Source: Bacteroidota bacterium
GTDB lineage: Bacteria > Bacteroidota > Bacteroidia > Cytophagales > Cyclobacteriaceae
DNA length: 64,000 nt
Direction: 5' to 3'
Assembly: GCA_016191555.1 (NCBI GenBank)
Contig: JACPVX010000078.1
Span: 29,189 to 93,188, forward strand
Position 1 is the first letter of the stretch; each line of letters opens with the position of its first letter. A program made the translations under genes and the position numbers. Positions 45,550 to 55,295 of the stretch are shown here, in pieces. The notes under the pieces were generated by a model that saw only the letters and a list, made by a program, of their open reading frames with translations, did no database searches and had not been told where the DNA came from.

Positions 45550-46362
45550 CTACTTATGAAACACCAAAATGGGATAATCTGCAGTAGCCGTGAGTTTGTT
45601 AATAATACTTTTATGAAATAGAGAACTAATAAAAGAATGGTGAACCGAACATAATGCAAGAACATCTACTTTGCCTTTCTTTACATAGTTGGTGATGGCT
45701 GTACTTACGTCATCAGAATAAACAGTATCAAAAAGCATATCAGTTGAATTGTGTATCAGTTTAATCCGCTCGATTACTTGCTGTGAACTAATTTCCGTTT
45801 CTCTATCGTAATGATCTTTGATCTGCACCACAATCATTTTACACTTCGTTGTTTCGATCCAATCGATTAATTGATACATGGGCACTTCCAATTCACTTTC
45901 AAAGTCAAAGGCAAAAGCCATCAGCGAAATCTCCTGATAGAGATAGCCATTTGGAATTAGTAAAACCGGCACTTCAGATTTTTTCGCTACTTCATATGAG
46001 CGACTGCCAAAGAAGAACTGGTAGTAATCATCGGCGCCATTAGTGCCCATTACAATTAAGTCATAACCAGCACCTCGATTCGCAATGAGTGTTTCCAAGT
46101 TTTCATTCGAAGCTTCTACTTCAAACGTACACGATATCTTAAAAACATCCATCACCTGATAGCTGATGGTGTCTAGTTTTTCCCGGACTTGTTCGGTGGC
46201 CAGAAAAGAACCCTTGATAACCTCATCGGGAGGTAATGAAAAAATAGATTGAACATTGAAAAGCGTTAGCTCGGCATTTATTTCCTGACACAACTTTGCC
46301 GCATAGGCAATCGAATGATTGGAAGCTTCCGAAAAATCAGTAGGACACAAAATCTTCTTCAT
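45550..46362 (-). CDS. Universal stress protein, tandem UspA domains (degenerate second half)
   Basis: 270 residues. The first UspA domain (MKKILCPTDFSEASNHSIAY, DLIVMGTNGADDYYQFFFGS) keeps the ATP-binding-type motif. The second (residues about 145-270) lacks the glycine-rich loop and ends IINKLTATADYPILVFHK. It lies upstream of the other universal stress gene and is preceded by an inverted repeat at 46390-46422. Confidence 0.88.
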   Translation of the reverse strand: MKKILCPTDFSEASNHSIAYAAKLCQEINAELTLFNVQSIFSLPPDEVIKGSFLATEQVREKLDTISYQVMDVFKISCTFEVEASNENLETLIANRGAGYDLIVMGTNGADDYYQFFFGSRSYEVAKKSEVPVLLIPNGYLYQEISLMAFAFDFESELEVPMYQLIDWIETTKCKMIVVQIKDHYDRETEISSQQVIERIKLIHNSTDMLFDTVYSDDVSTAITNYVKKGKVDVLALCSVHHSFISSLFHKSIINKLTATADYPILVFHK

Positions 46363-46389
46363 CGCACAACTATTTAGAAATATTCTTAC

Positions 46390-46422
46390 GAGTATTCCAT
46401 TTATCCTATTGATGGAATACTC
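46390..46422. promoter_or_regulatory. Perfect 11-bp inverted repeat upstream of the universal stress genes
   Basis: GAGTATTCCAT and ATGGAATACTC form a perfect inverted repeat with an 11-base spacer, 28 bp upstream of the start codon at 46362. It could be an operator or a 5'-leader hairpin. No T-tract follows on either strand, so a terminator is less likely. Confidence 0.45.
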
Positions 46423-46709
46423 TGGTCGACATAAAAGTCGAAATAGTTGTCGGGAACTGCCTTACACAATGCAGTTCGATTGTTACATGGTTAACAGATT
46501 TGAGAAGATGGGCTGTTTTAGCTCACCCGCAAAACACCTCTGAATGCCCGTGCGGCATAATACGATTGGGTCTCATTCTTCTCTCCAGACGAAGTTACAG
46601 CTTTCGCTTTTGATTGGTTGATCTTTGCACCGAATTTGAAAGAAGGTAAAGCTAGAAATACTTAGCGTTTATTTCAATAACATGATCGGAGCAGATAAAC
46701 AGTAAGTGG
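46423..46709. other. Intergenic, no gene seen
   Basis: The rest of the 347-bp gap between the divergent-side start of the stress operon and the end of the TIGR01777 gene. I see no convincing open frame, RNA gene or repeat in it besides the inverted repeat listed separately. Since it lies behind the stop of the TIGR01777 operon it may hold leader sequence for the stress genes. Confidence 0.5.
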
Positions 46710-47633
46710 TTACTGAGTACTCCTACCGACCAAATCATTTAATGCTTCTCGAATGGTTCTAAACTGAAAGGTATAACCGGCTTCCTCCAGCTTTCGCGGA
46801 ATGACATATCTGCTTTTAAGCACTAATTCTGTTTCGGTGCGAATGAAAATCGCGCCTAGTTCTAACAGCCATTTAGGTAGTGGCACTCCAAAAGGAATTC
46901 GAAGGACGGCCCGAAGTTCCTTCATCAATTGTTTGTTAGGAATTGGTGTCGGAGACGTTGCATTGAATGCACCGCTCATCGTTTTGTTTTCGATCGCGAA
47001 CTTCACAATTTCACAAAAATCCTTCGCATGCAACCAACTAAAGTACTGGCTTCCATTTCCCTGATGACCACCTACTCCAAGTTTCGCTAACCAAACTAAC
47101 GGAGATAAAGGGCCACCCAACTTGCCGAATACTATTCCGGTTCGAAGAGCTATTTTACGTGTGGAAGGAAGCTTAAATGAGTTAAAAGCAGCTTCCCACT
47201 TCAGGCACACATCTACCGAAAAGCCAGAACCAATTTCTCCTGTGTACTCATCCATTGGCTGAACCACAGAATGTCGGTAGATTGTTGCCGAACTGGCATT
47301 GATCCACACGGCTGGCGGTGTCTGACATTGCTGGATGGCTTTTCCAATAGCATGTGTCGCATCTAAACGAGTGGAATAAATGAGTGCTTTATTTTTGCTT
47401 GTATATCGACAGTCTACTGATTTCCCATTTAGATTAATGACAGCATCAGCACCTTCCAGAGAACGTGCCCAATCACTGATCGATGCACCATTCCAGTGGA
47501 CAAAGTTTACTCCACCCTTTTGTTCAGACGCTCCCCTTGTTAAAACATGAAGATCCCAATTCTCTTTTTTGAAAGCATCTATGAGGCAGCTTCCTAAAAA
47601 GCCTGTACCTCCCGCTATCACCATTTTTTTCAT
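46710..47633 (-). CDS. TIGR01777 family NAD-dependent epimerase-like protein
   Basis: A 307-residue SDR-fold protein with the Rossmann motif GGTGFLGSCLIDAFKKENWD and the family-typical segments DAVINLNGKSVDCRYTSKNK, INASSATIYR and the DUF1731 C-terminus (FGVPLPKWLLELGAIFIRTE). Its physiological substrate is unknown; the family includes E. coli YfcH. It lies 6 bp behind the DCC-domain gene, and the GbsR-like gene is further upstream, so the three are probably one operon. Confidence 0.9.
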   Translation of the reverse strand: MKKMVIAGGTGFLGSCLIDAFKKENWDLHVLTRGASEQKGGVNFVHWNGASISDWARSLEGADAVINLNGKSVDCRYTSKNKALIYSTRLDATHAIGKAIQQCQTPPAVWINASSATIYRHSVVQPMDEYTGEIGSGFSVDVCLKWEAAFNSFKLPSTRKIALRTGIVFGKLGGPLSPLVWLAKLGVGGHQGNGSQYFSWLHAKDFCEIVKFAIENKTMSGAFNATSPTPIPNKQLMKELRAVLRIPFGVPLPKWLLELGAIFIRTETELVLKSRYVIPRKLEEAGYTFQFRTIREALNDLVGRSTQ

Positions 47634-47639
47634 GACTTA

Positions 47640-48461
47640 TCAGATCAGTTTCAGAATTACAAGCAACACGAGCAATCGGTAAAGCACCCAAGTTATAGAA
47701 ACAATAAAGGGGATACCCAGAACCTTTACCCTCCGCCAATGTGAGACAAACATCCACGCAACAACCATCATAAAATAGAGTAAAAATAGAATGGGTTCGT
47801 GATAAAGCTTACCCACGAGTAACATAGGTGTTAACATCAATGCCCCGATAAGAGATACCGTCATTAGATTTCCTAAGTAATGGATCAGCCGATCTTTGCG
47901 AAGCGTAAATACGATTGCTCCTTGAAAAATAATCTGGCCACCGCAAATCAGAAACTCTCTACCTAATTCAGAACTAGGCACCAAAGGAAAAAGTAAAAAT
48001 GAATAAGCCAATAAAACGAAGGATGTGATCACCCAGGCAAGCATGATATAGATCCATCGATAGGTAAAATTTACGGGAGGTGCACAAGAATGATTTTCCT
48101 CAAATACTTTTCCCGGAGCTATTACTTTACGGTTGTAAGAAATGAGAAAATAAAGTTTTTGAACCAGAAAGCGAATGAAGTCAAAGCGAATGATTGCGAT
48201 CAGTTTCGGAAATCGTTGCCCTATGATCGTAATGAGAGAATCAATTCCATAATAGGTCTTTCCGTTTGTGGTGTTTACCAACGCAATCTCTGTTTTTGCC
48301 CGCTCCCAATCTACTGTCGGAAACAACTTTTTTGTATCTTCTCCAAATGGCACTCTGCCTTTGTCATCCAACATACCTGTCTTTACAAAGTAGCCGGTGT
48401 ATGCATTGCACAGCGGGCATTCCTGATCATAGATTATCGTGTGATGGTGAAGCGTTTTCAT
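47640..48461 (-). CDS. DCC-family thiol-disulfide oxidoreductase-like membrane protein
   Basis: 273 residues. The N-terminus (about 1-110) is a DCC/DUF393 domain with the family motif YDQECPLCNAYTGYF, giving a CxxC at Cys15-Cys18. It is followed by four to six hydrophobic helices (about 135-273; YIMLAWVITSFVLLAYSFLL, FLLYFMMVVAWMFVSHW). The combination suggests a membrane-linked redox protein. It is transcribed between the GbsR-like regulator and the TIGR01777 gene. Confidence 0.8.
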   Translation of the reverse strand: MKTLHHHTIIYDQECPLCNAYTGYFVKTGMLDDKGRVPFGEDTKKLFPTVDWERAKTEIALVNTTNGKTYYGIDSLITIIGQRFPKLIAIIRFDFIRFLVQKLYFLISYNRKVIAPGKVFEENHSCAPPVNFTYRWIYIMLAWVITSFVLLAYSFLLFPLVPSSELGREFLICGGQIIFQGAIVFTLRKDRLIHYLGNLMTVSLIGALMLTPMLLVGKLYHEPILFLLYFMMVVAWMFVSHWRRVKVLGIPFIVSITWVLYRLLVLLVILKLI

Positions 48462-48520
48462 AAGGTATTTTTTATGTTTCTATATTTTCAAGTAATTATG
48501 AAAGTTATACTCAAAAAAAT

Positions 48521-49018
48521 TTAAATCTTCATGAGCAACTTATAAAACCATGTTTGATCGGACTTGCTAAACTTCTCAATCATCCCATCCACCTGGCTCG
48601 AAAACTCGTACAACTCGGAGGTCAGTTTCTTAAACTCGGCAACCGCTTTCTTATCATTACCGGAAACGTTTTGCAATTCACTTAAAACCTGAATAATCGG
48701 TTCAATCTCTCTCCTTCTTCGTTCTCTGGACACCTGTTTAGCCAATTCCCATACATCTTTACCAGCGGTAAAAAACTCCTTACGCTCCCCCACTTTGTGT
48801 TCTTTCTTTACGATACCCCAATCCATCAATGCCCGTAAATTCATGTTTACATTCCCCCGGGACATCTGGAGCTGCTCCATTATCTCTTCTGCAGAAAGTG
48901 GTTCGGTGGCAACCAAGAGTAAAGCATGTATTTGAGCCATGGCTTTGTTAATGCCCCAATTGGCACCTAAGGTGCCCCACGCCCTGATAAATCGATCTTT
49001 TGCTTCGTTGTATTCCAT
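48521..49018 (-). CDS. GbsR/MarR-type transcriptional regulator
   Basis: A 165-residue winged-helix protein. The N-terminus (FIRAWGTLGANWGINKAMAQ) and the recognition segment EEIMEQLQMSRGNVNMNLRA are typical of GbsR-like regulators. A coiled-coil helix dominates the C-terminal half. It is the first gene of a probable operon with the DCC and TIGR01777 genes, and so may regulate that operon. Confidence 0.9.
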   Translation of the reverse strand: MEYNEAKDRFIRAWGTLGANWGINKAMAQIHALLLVATEPLSAEEIMEQLQMSRGNVNMNLRALMDWGIVKKEHKVGERKEFFTAGKDVWELAKQVSRERRRREIEPIIQVLSELQNVSGNDKKAVAEFKKLTSELYEFSSQVDGMIEKFSKSDQTWFYKLLMKI

Positions 49019-49092
49019 GTCTCAAATGTATAACTATTTATTTAACGTTCAAATATTTCTGAAAGTTTAAGTAAACAGAATAAATAATCGAA

Positions 49093-50064
49093 CTATTTGC
49101 GGAGCCGGCTGATAATGCTCACAAAATCAACCCAATAGATATTTCCTACTCCATTTAGAGGACGGCTATAACTTTCCCGGATCGATTGGTAGGTGGCTTT
49201 TGCTGATGGAAATGATGTGGGTAGCTGATGTCTTTCACTGGTAAAGAAAAGTACTTTACCATCTGCTGAAACAAACGGGCAATAATCCAGTTGTGCCGAA
49301 TTTAAATCTTTCAGGTTAACGGCTGCTTTCCATGAAGCATTTTTGTCTTTCACACTCATATATAAATCTCCTCCCCCGCTATCATCCTTTCTTCCATATG
49401 AGGTAAACAAAATGTAATCTTCGTCCGGAGAAACGAACGCATTAAACTCATACATTTTCGAATTGATTGCCGTATCCATTACGACCGGCTTTTGGTATTG
49501 GCCATTCATAAAAGAAGCCACGTAAATATCCTCTTTACCTACACTACCATTATACTGTGCCGTAAAATATAAGTTGCCGCTCTTAGCAATGGAGGGATAA
49601 AATTCATCCGCCTTTGTGTTGATCAGCATCCCTAAATTTTCAGGCTTGCCCCACGCATTGCCTTCGCGCTTAACGCGCCAGATATCAAAGTCTTTGGTTT
49701 CATTTCCTTCGATCGGTCGGTTGGAAGAAAAGTAAAGCGTTTGTCCATCTGCACTAAAGGCAGGTTCTAAGTCGCTGAATTTTCCTGCAAACGAAGTCAC
49801 TTCTGGTGACGTCCACTCTCCTTCTTTCAATTTCTTACAATAGACAATAGTTTGTAAGGTAGATTTGGGAGTAGAGATGGTAAAGTATATTTCTTTCCCG
49901 TCTGGCGATAAAGCAAAGTCGCGCTCGTTGATGGGTGTTGAAATAGATCCCTCAGCAAATAGGCGTGGTGTAGCAGGTGGTGACTGTAGTGACAACGAAA
50001 TTGTTTTCTGCGAGAAGGATGTTTGGCCGATTAGAATTAGCACAAATAGAAAGTGATACTTCAT
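49093..50064 (-). CDS. PD40 (TolB-like) beta-propeller secreted protein
   Basis: 323 residues with a signal peptide ending near QTSFSQ. At least five WD40-like PD40 repeats are visible: DFALSPDGKEIYFTIS, EPAFSADGQTLYFSSNRP, FYPSIAKSGNLYFTAQ, FNAFVSPDEDYILFTSYG and YCPFVSADGKVLFFTSERH. There is no OmpA-type domain at the C-terminus. Probably a periplasmic or surface sensor or binding protein. It is followed by no gene in operon; upstream is a LacI-type gene. Confidence 0.85.
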   Translation of the reverse strand: MKYHFLFVLILIGQTSFSQKTISLSLQSPPATPRLFAEGSISTPINERDFALSPDGKEIYFTISTPKSTLQTIVYCKKLKEGEWTSPEVTSFAGKFSDLEPAFSADGQTLYFSSNRPIEGNETKDFDIWRVKREGNAWGKPENLGMLINTKADEFYPSIAKSGNLYFTAQYNGSVGKEDIYVASFMNGQYQKPVVMDTAINSKMYEFNAFVSPDEDYILFTSYGRKDDSGGGDLYMSVKDKNASWKAAVNLKDLNSAQLDYCPFVSADGKVLFFTSERHQLPTSFPSAKATYQSIRESYSRPLNGVGNIYWVDFVSIISRLRK

Positions 50065-50127
50065 CGGAATTTGTATTTTATGTATGATCTACTTTACCCA
50101 GAAATCTGATCGATTCGCCAGCGCATT

Positions 50128-51153
50128 TTAAGGCAACATCTTCCGTGTGGTATTTCGAATAATAAAGCGAGTTCCGAGAACAACTGTGCTCGGCTGGAAT
50201 GTCTTCGGATTTTCCAGTTGTTCGATTAACAACGACACAGCCGTTTTGCCCATTTCGTAAGCGGGTTGAGATACGGTGGTCAACGAAGGTTCGATGTAAT
50301 ACGAAGTAGGCTCATTGGTAAAGCCAATCAACGAAATGTCATCCGGAATTTTTAAGTTCCACTCCTTCACTACCTGCATTACTTCAATGGCAATCGGGTC
50401 ATTCAAACAAAAGATAGCATCCAGCTTGTTAGTTCGCTGCAAAAGTTTTGTTACTTCCTCACGTGGCGACCGGTTCAGGTTATTGCAATGAACGATCAAC
50501 TCCTCATCGATTGGTAAACCATGCATGGAGAGCGCCTGACGATAACCGGCTTCGCGCTCCTTGCTCACATACAAGCCGGAAAGTCCACCGATAAAAGCAA
50601 TGCGGGAGCAACCTGTTTTAATCAAGTACTCCACTGCCTGAAACGAAGCCTTCTGGTCGTCCACCACTACTTTTGAAACCGGCAAGTCTTCGAGCACGCG
50701 ATCAAACATCACAATCGGAATATCACGCTCCATCAGCTTTTGCAGATGCTCTCCATTTTTCGTTTCGTTGGAGAGTGAAATCAAGATGCCATCGGCCCGT
50801 GCTGAAACTAATTGCTGCAAATGATTCTGTTCCATCGAAAATGATTCCAGCGACTGGCTGATCACAATACTGTAGTTCAGGGAAGAGGCGTATTCCTGAA
50901 TACCGCTTAATACATTCGAGAAAAAGTGTTTCGAAATTTCGGGCACCACTAAACCCAATGTACGAGTGCGGTGTGTACGTAAGCTACGTGCTGCGTGGTT
51001 AGGAAAGTAATTCAGTTGACGTGCCATCTCCAACACTTTCTCTTTCGTTTCGGGGCTCACATCTTCATGCCCGTTGAGCGCTCTCGAAACAGTTGATGGT
51101 GAAACGCGCAACTTGCTGGCGATATCTTTTACAGTGATTTCGGGCGTATTCAT
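50128..51153 (-). CDS. LacI-family transcriptional regulator
   Basis: 341 residues: N-terminal LacI helix-turn-helix (TVKDIASKLRVSPSTVSRAL), hinge (YFPNHAARSLRTHRTRTLGL) and periplasmic-binding-protein-like ligand domain (ADGILISLSNETKNGEHLQK, DAIFCLNDPIAIEVM, PDDISLIGFTNEPTSYYIEP). It should bind a sugar or nucleoside effector. The palindrome GTTTAAAC at 51157-51164 lies 4 bp before the start codon and could be an autoregulatory site. Its target in this window is not evident; the ABC ATPase gene lies upstream on the same strand. Confidence 0.93.
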   Translation of the reverse strand: MNTPEITVKDIASKLRVSPSTVSRALNGHEDVSPETKEKVLEMARQLNYFPNHAARSLRTHRTRTLGLVVPEISKHFFSNVLSGIQEYASSLNYSIVISQSLESFSMEQNHLQQLVSARADGILISLSNETKNGEHLQKLMERDIPIVMFDRVLEDLPVSKVVVDDQKASFQAVEYLIKTGCSRIAFIGGLSGLYVSKEREAGYRQALSMHGLPIDEELIVHCNNLNRSPREEVTKLLQRTNKLDAIFCLNDPIAIEVMQVVKEWNLKIPDDISLIGFTNEPTSYYIEPSLTTVSQPAYEMGKTAVSLLIEQLENPKTFQPSTVVLGTRFIIRNTTRKMLP

Positions 51154-51156
51154 AGC

Positions 51157-51164
51157 GTTTAAAC
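51157..51164. promoter_or_regulatory. GTTTAAAC palindrome before the LacI-type gene
   Basis: An 8-base perfect palindrome within the 29-bp gap between the ABC-ATPase stop and the regulator start. LacI-family repressors often bind near such sequences and control themselves. The short length makes chance occurrence quite possible. Confidence 0.25.
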
Positions 51165-51182
51165 AAGTGTCAAAGATTCTAC

Positions 51183-52169
51183 TTACTTTTCTAAGGTAAT
51201 GTACGAATTTTCAAGGTTACTTACCCGATGCTTTACATACAAGATATCGGGTGTATCTCCGTGGCGGAATGTAGGTGCATCTACCTGAATATTTGTTTTG
51301 CCTACCTGCAGCGTGTATACATATTTGCTTCCCATAAATTCCCGCTTCAACACCTTCGCTCGCTTCGCGTTCACAAAAGACTTCTCAGAAACCTTCCAGT
51401 CTTCCGGGCGCGCCATGAAATATTTATCTTTTCCCTTGGCGGGGAATAATCGGGTGGGCACCACACTGTATTTCCCAAACAATCCGGCTACGTATTCATT
51501 CACCGGAGTGTGATAGATTGATTGTGCATTTCCTTGCTGCACGATAGCTCCATGACGTAAGATCAAGAACTCATCGCCCCACGGCAGTGTATCATCCGGA
51601 TCGTGTGATACCAACACCATCGAAATCTTTAATCGCTCCGCAATTTGATCGATCACCTGTTTCAAGATGTTTTTTAAAATCTGATCCAGATTGGAGAAAG
51701 GTTCATCCAGCAATAAAAGTTGTGGTTTGCCAATCAGCAATCGGCACAAAGCAATGCGCTGCTTTTCCCCTCCGGATAATTCATTCGTCTTTCGTTGTAG
51801 CAAATGATCAATCTGACAAATAGAAAACGTTTCGTCAGCCTGCTTGCGATTCAGTTGATTCGCATACGCCAGCACTTGCTCCACACGCAAGAACTTTTGC
51901 AATTCAAAATGCTGCGGTAAATAAGCAATCTGCGGATGCCCCGGCACCAGCGTTTCTTCTGCTCCTCGAATTCGCTCTCCTCGAAAGTAAATCTCTCCTT
52001 CCGTTGGCTGGTCGAGGCCTGCGATCATTCGCAGCAGTGTGCTTTTTCCTGATCCGGTCTCACCGGCAATCACCAGCTTCCGGTGCTTTTCAAATTTTAA
52101 ATTGATGGACTGTAAAACAATTCGATCCTCCAGCTTCTTGCTTACTCCTTTTACTTCTAACAGCATCAT
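51183..52169 (-). CDS. ABC transporter ATP-binding protein (MalK/PotA-like)
   Basis: A 328-residue ATPase subunit. Walker A is GETGSGKS (residues 36-43), signature LSGGEKQ (131-137), Walker B LLLLDEP (151-157), and the H-loop is in VLVSHDPDDTLPWG. The C-terminal 90 residues form a TOBE-like domain (YFMARPEDWKVSEKSF). The ATG overlaps the stop of the upstream propeller gene (ATGA), implying translational coupling. No permease or binding-protein gene is in the window, so the transporter partners must be elsewhere. Confidence 0.9.
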   Translation of the reverse strand: MMLLEVKGVSKKLEDRIVLQSINLKFEKHRKLVIAGETGSGKSTLLRMIAGLDQPTEGEIYFRGERIRGAEETLVPGHPQIAYLPQHFELQKFLRVEQVLAYANQLNRKQADETFSICQIDHLLQRKTNELSGGEKQRIALCRLLIGKPQLLLLDEPFSNLDQILKNILKQVIDQIAERLKISMVLVSHDPDDTLPWGDEFLILRHGAIVQQGNAQSIYHTPVNEYVAGLFGKYSVVPTRLFPAKGKDKYFMARPEDWKVSEKSFVNAKRAKVLKREFMGSKYVYTLQVGKTNIQVDAPTFRHGDTPDILYVKHRVSNLENSYITLEK

Positions 52170-55100
52170 TTCAATTTATTCCAGCGTAACATAAGGCCAT
52201 TCGTAATTTCTTTGAGTTTCTTAATGCTGTTGATAGTGGCTTGCGTTGGTTTGGTATCTGAACTTTGCACCAGTGCCATCAGGTGTAGCCACTTCTCCTG
52301 GCAACTTACAATGGTTTCCGTCTCGGCCGGCACTTCGGTAATACTGCCGTACAGTACATCCGGGTTTTCCGGGGCACCTTCTCCGCGCAAAGCGATCACC
52401 ATTTCTTTCTTTCCTTTCGCCCACTTGATTTTCTTGTCATTCAATTCTGCTTCTATTTGCTCGTAAGCCGCTTGCAGATCGTGGTAGGCTCTGTAGCAAA
52501 TCATGGATTGATTGGTGTGTGCTCGCAAGTCAATCTCTGTAATTGACACGCGCGGATCTAATTTAACTTCGAGCGTCTGTTCTTGAGCTACGCCATCCAC
52601 TACCAAGCGTACTTTGTATTTACCCGGAGCCACATAGGGGCCAACCGGTCCGCTAGCCGTGTTATGCCAAACGGCCGCGATGCCTAGTTGCCGATTGCTT
52701 CCCTTGGGTTCCGGATAGCGCAAGTCCCAATAAAAGCGATGATGACCTGCTTGGGTGGAAACGATTTGTGCAGGCCGTATCCAATACGTAGGATGTGGCA
52801 GCGACAGCGTGTCGATTACTTCTTCTTTGTCTTTGCTGCTGAATGTGCGAATGGGCAATCCATTGTTATCTAAGATGTCGATGTGAACCGACAGTGCTGA
52901 TTCGTTGATCCAATAATCGATCGCTGCACCTTCGGTCGGATTTTGTCCGGTGGGCTCTTCAGGCGGAAGCGGTGTGTCGCTAAACATATTGTAACGCACG
53001 CGCGTGGCATGTGCTAATGGAAACAGATACGGCTTCTGTGCTTGCAAGGCGGCTGCCATGTTGCGAAGGGGTGTGACGTTGTCTAATATCCAAATCGAGC
53101 GACCGTGTGTGCCAATGACTAAATCATCGTCATGAATCACTAAGTCGCGAATGGAGGTGGCCGGCATGTTGTTGCGTAGCGACTGCCAATTTTCTCCGTC
53201 ATCAATGGAGAAGAATACTTCGCGCTCGGTGCCGGCAAACAGCAATCCTTTTTGCTTGGGGTCTTCGCGAATTACATTCACCGCACCGTTGGCCGGAATG
53301 CCTTTCACAATTTCCTGCCAGGTAGCTCCACCATCTTTCGTCTTATATATATGTGGGCGCAGGTCATCTTTACGCAATGCATTCACCGACACGTAAGCGG
53401 TGTTCAATTGAAAGTGGCCGGCTTCTAGTTGCGAAACTTTATCCCATGATGTCAGCGCAGGTGGCGTTACATCTTTCCAGGTCACACCACCATCTCCGGT
53501 AACGTGTACCAATCCATCGTCTGTACCTGCCCAAATGATGCTTCGGTTGAGTGGCGATCCGCTGACCGAATAAATCACTGCACGTTGCTTCATGGTAGCC
53601 ATTTGCTCTGTCTTGAAATCTCCGATGCTCGCAGGCACGTCAGGTTGCTTCCGCGTAAGGTCGGGACTGATGATTTCCCAATGATCGCCACCATTCACAG
53701 ACTTCCACAACACATTGGTCGCGAAAAGCAGATGCGTGTGATCGGCCGGATGGAAAAGCAAGGGTAATGTGCGCAACATTCGGTATTGACCGGAGCGTAA
53801 CGCCTCGGGTGCTACGTTTTGAGTCTGACCTGTTTTCTTATTGAATTTAGTAATGCGCCCGCCATAAATGATATCCGGATTTTTCGGATCGGCCACTACA
53901 TAGGCATATTCATCGGCACCTACGCCCATCCAATCGCGGAAAGAAATTTGTCCGCCATCGCCACGGCTGCGAATGCCAATGGCACCACTCTCCTGCTGGC
54001 CGCCATAGACCCAATAAGGAAATTGATTATCCGTAGAGATATGATATAATTGAGCGGTGGGTTGGTTGTACCATGAGCTCCATGTTTTACCACCGTTCAC
54101 CGTAATCGTAGCACCCTGATCGGCTGCAAAAATCATAATGTCCGGTTGTAGTGGGTTGATCCAAATACGATGGTAGTCATCGCCACCGGGTGCACCTTTG
54201 AAGGAAGTCCAAGTAACGCCACCGTCCATCGAGCGATAGGAAGCGGTGTTGGCGGAGAATACGATATCGGCATTTTTTGGATGTACTTTCACTTCGGCAA
54301 AGTCACTGCCTCTTCCAAACACTCTGCGTTCGGTGGACACCCGCTTCCAGCTTTCACCGGCATCGTCACTGCGGTAGATGCCTCCCTGATCGCGGGCGTC
54401 TACCGTGGCATACATCCGCTTGGAATTGCCGGGTGCAATGCTAAAACCAATGCGCCCCAATCCTTCTGCTGCTGTTGGCAAACCGGTTGTTATTCTCTTC
54501 CACGTAGTGCCGCCATCAATGGATTTATATAATCCGGAATTGGCTCCGGAGAAGGAGCCGTTTTCCCACGGGCCTTCGCGATGTTCCCACAAATCCGCAA
54601 AGAGAATGTCGGGGTTATTGGGATCAAACTCCACTTGGATCGCTCCGGTGTTATGATCGATGTACAATACTTTATCCCACGTGGTGCCACCATCTTTGGT
54701 GCGATACACGCCACGCATTTCATTGGCGCCATAGGGATGACCCAGCGCGGCTGCAAAAACGATCTCCGGATTGGTTGGATGAACGACTACGCGACCGATC
54801 TGCTGCGCATCGGGCAAACCCACATGCTTCCAGGTAGCGCCACCATCGGTCGATTTGAACATACCATCGCCAATGGCTAAATCAGGGCGGTGCAAACCCT
54901 CGCCTGTGCCCACGTAAACAATGTTGGGATGTGAGGGCGAAACGGCAATGTCCCCCACCGAGCCGGTAGCTTCTTTATCAAAGATCGGCTTCCACGTGCG
55001 GCCGTAATCGTCTGTCTTCCAAACGCCTCCATTGTTTACGCCCATATAAAATACATTGGGCTGCGTGGGGATACCAACCGCTCCGACCGTGCGCCCCGCC

Positions 55101-55225
55101 CGAAACGGGCCGATGACCCGGTGTTGAAGATCATTATAGAAGTTAGCAGGTACCTGCTGTGCATAGACAGACACAGAAAGAAAGAAGAAAGCGAGAAAGC
55201 GAACCATAGAAGGAAAAAGTTTCAC
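52166..55225 (-). CDS. VPS10/BNR-repeat sortilin-like secreted propeller protein
   Basis: A 1019-residue secreted protein. A signal peptide ends near VSVYAQQ. It contains many BNR/Asp-box repeats (KSTDGGATWKHVG, RSDDAGESWKRV, SIDDGENWQSLRN, RSMDGGVTWTSFKG) forming one or two ten-bladed propellers over about residues 30-700, as in sortilin-type VPS10 domains. A C-terminal all-beta and helical part follows (about 750-1019, including PYVAPGKYKVRLVVDG). Proteins of this type are common in Bacteroidota and are often labelled glycosyl hydrolase, with little support. The stop overlaps the ABC-ATPase start by 4 bases. Confidence 0.88.
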   Translation of the reverse strand: MKLFPSMVRFLAFFFLSVSVYAQQVPANFYNDLQHRVIGPFRAGRTVGAVGIPTQPNVFYMGVNNGGVWKTDDYGRTWKPIFDKEATGSVGDIAVSPSHPNIVYVGTGEGLHRPDLAIGDGMFKSTDGGATWKHVGLPDAQQIGRVVVHPTNPEIVFAAALGHPYGANEMRGVYRTKDGGTTWDKVLYIDHNTGAIQVEFDPNNPDILFADLWEHREGPWENGSFSGANSGLYKSIDGGTTWKRITTGLPTAAEGLGRIGFSIAPGNSKRMYATVDARDQGGIYRSDDAGESWKRVSTERRVFGRGSDFAEVKVHPKNADIVFSANTASYRSMDGGVTWTSFKGAPGGDDYHRIWINPLQPDIMIFAADQGATITVNGGKTWSSWYNQPTAQLYHISTDNQFPYWVYGGQQESGAIGIRSRGDGGQISFRDWMGVGADEYAYVVADPKNPDIIYGGRITKFNKKTGQTQNVAPEALRSGQYRMLRTLPLLFHPADHTHLLFATNVLWKSVNGGDHWEIISPDLTRKQPDVPASIGDFKTEQMATMKQRAVIYSVSGSPLNRSIIWAGTDDGLVHVTGDGGVTWKDVTPPALTSWDKVSQLEAGHFQLNTAYVSVNALRKDDLRPHIYKTKDGGATWQEIVKGIPANGAVNVIREDPKQKGLLFAGTEREVFFSIDDGENWQSLRNNMPATSIRDLVIHDDDLVIGTHGRSIWILDNVTPLRNMAAALQAQKPYLFPLAHATRVRYNMFSDTPLPPEEPTGQNPTEGAAIDYWINESALSVHIDILDNNGLPIRTFSSKDKEEVIDTLSLPHPTYWIRPAQIVSTQAGHHRFYWDLRYPEPKGSNRQLGIAAVWHNTASGPVGPYVAPGKYKVRLVVDGVAQEQTLEVKLDPRVSITEIDLRAHTNQSMICYRAYHDLQAAYEQIEAELNDKKIKWAKGKKEMVIALRGEGAPENPDVLYGSITEVPAETETIVSCQEKWLHLMALVQSSDTKPTQATINSIKKLKEITNGLMLRWNKLK

Positions 55226-55295
55226 AAAAATTAGTCATTATTTGAGTGCTTAGCAAACCGGTTTTACTTCGATGGTACAGTCCCATGACTAAGCC

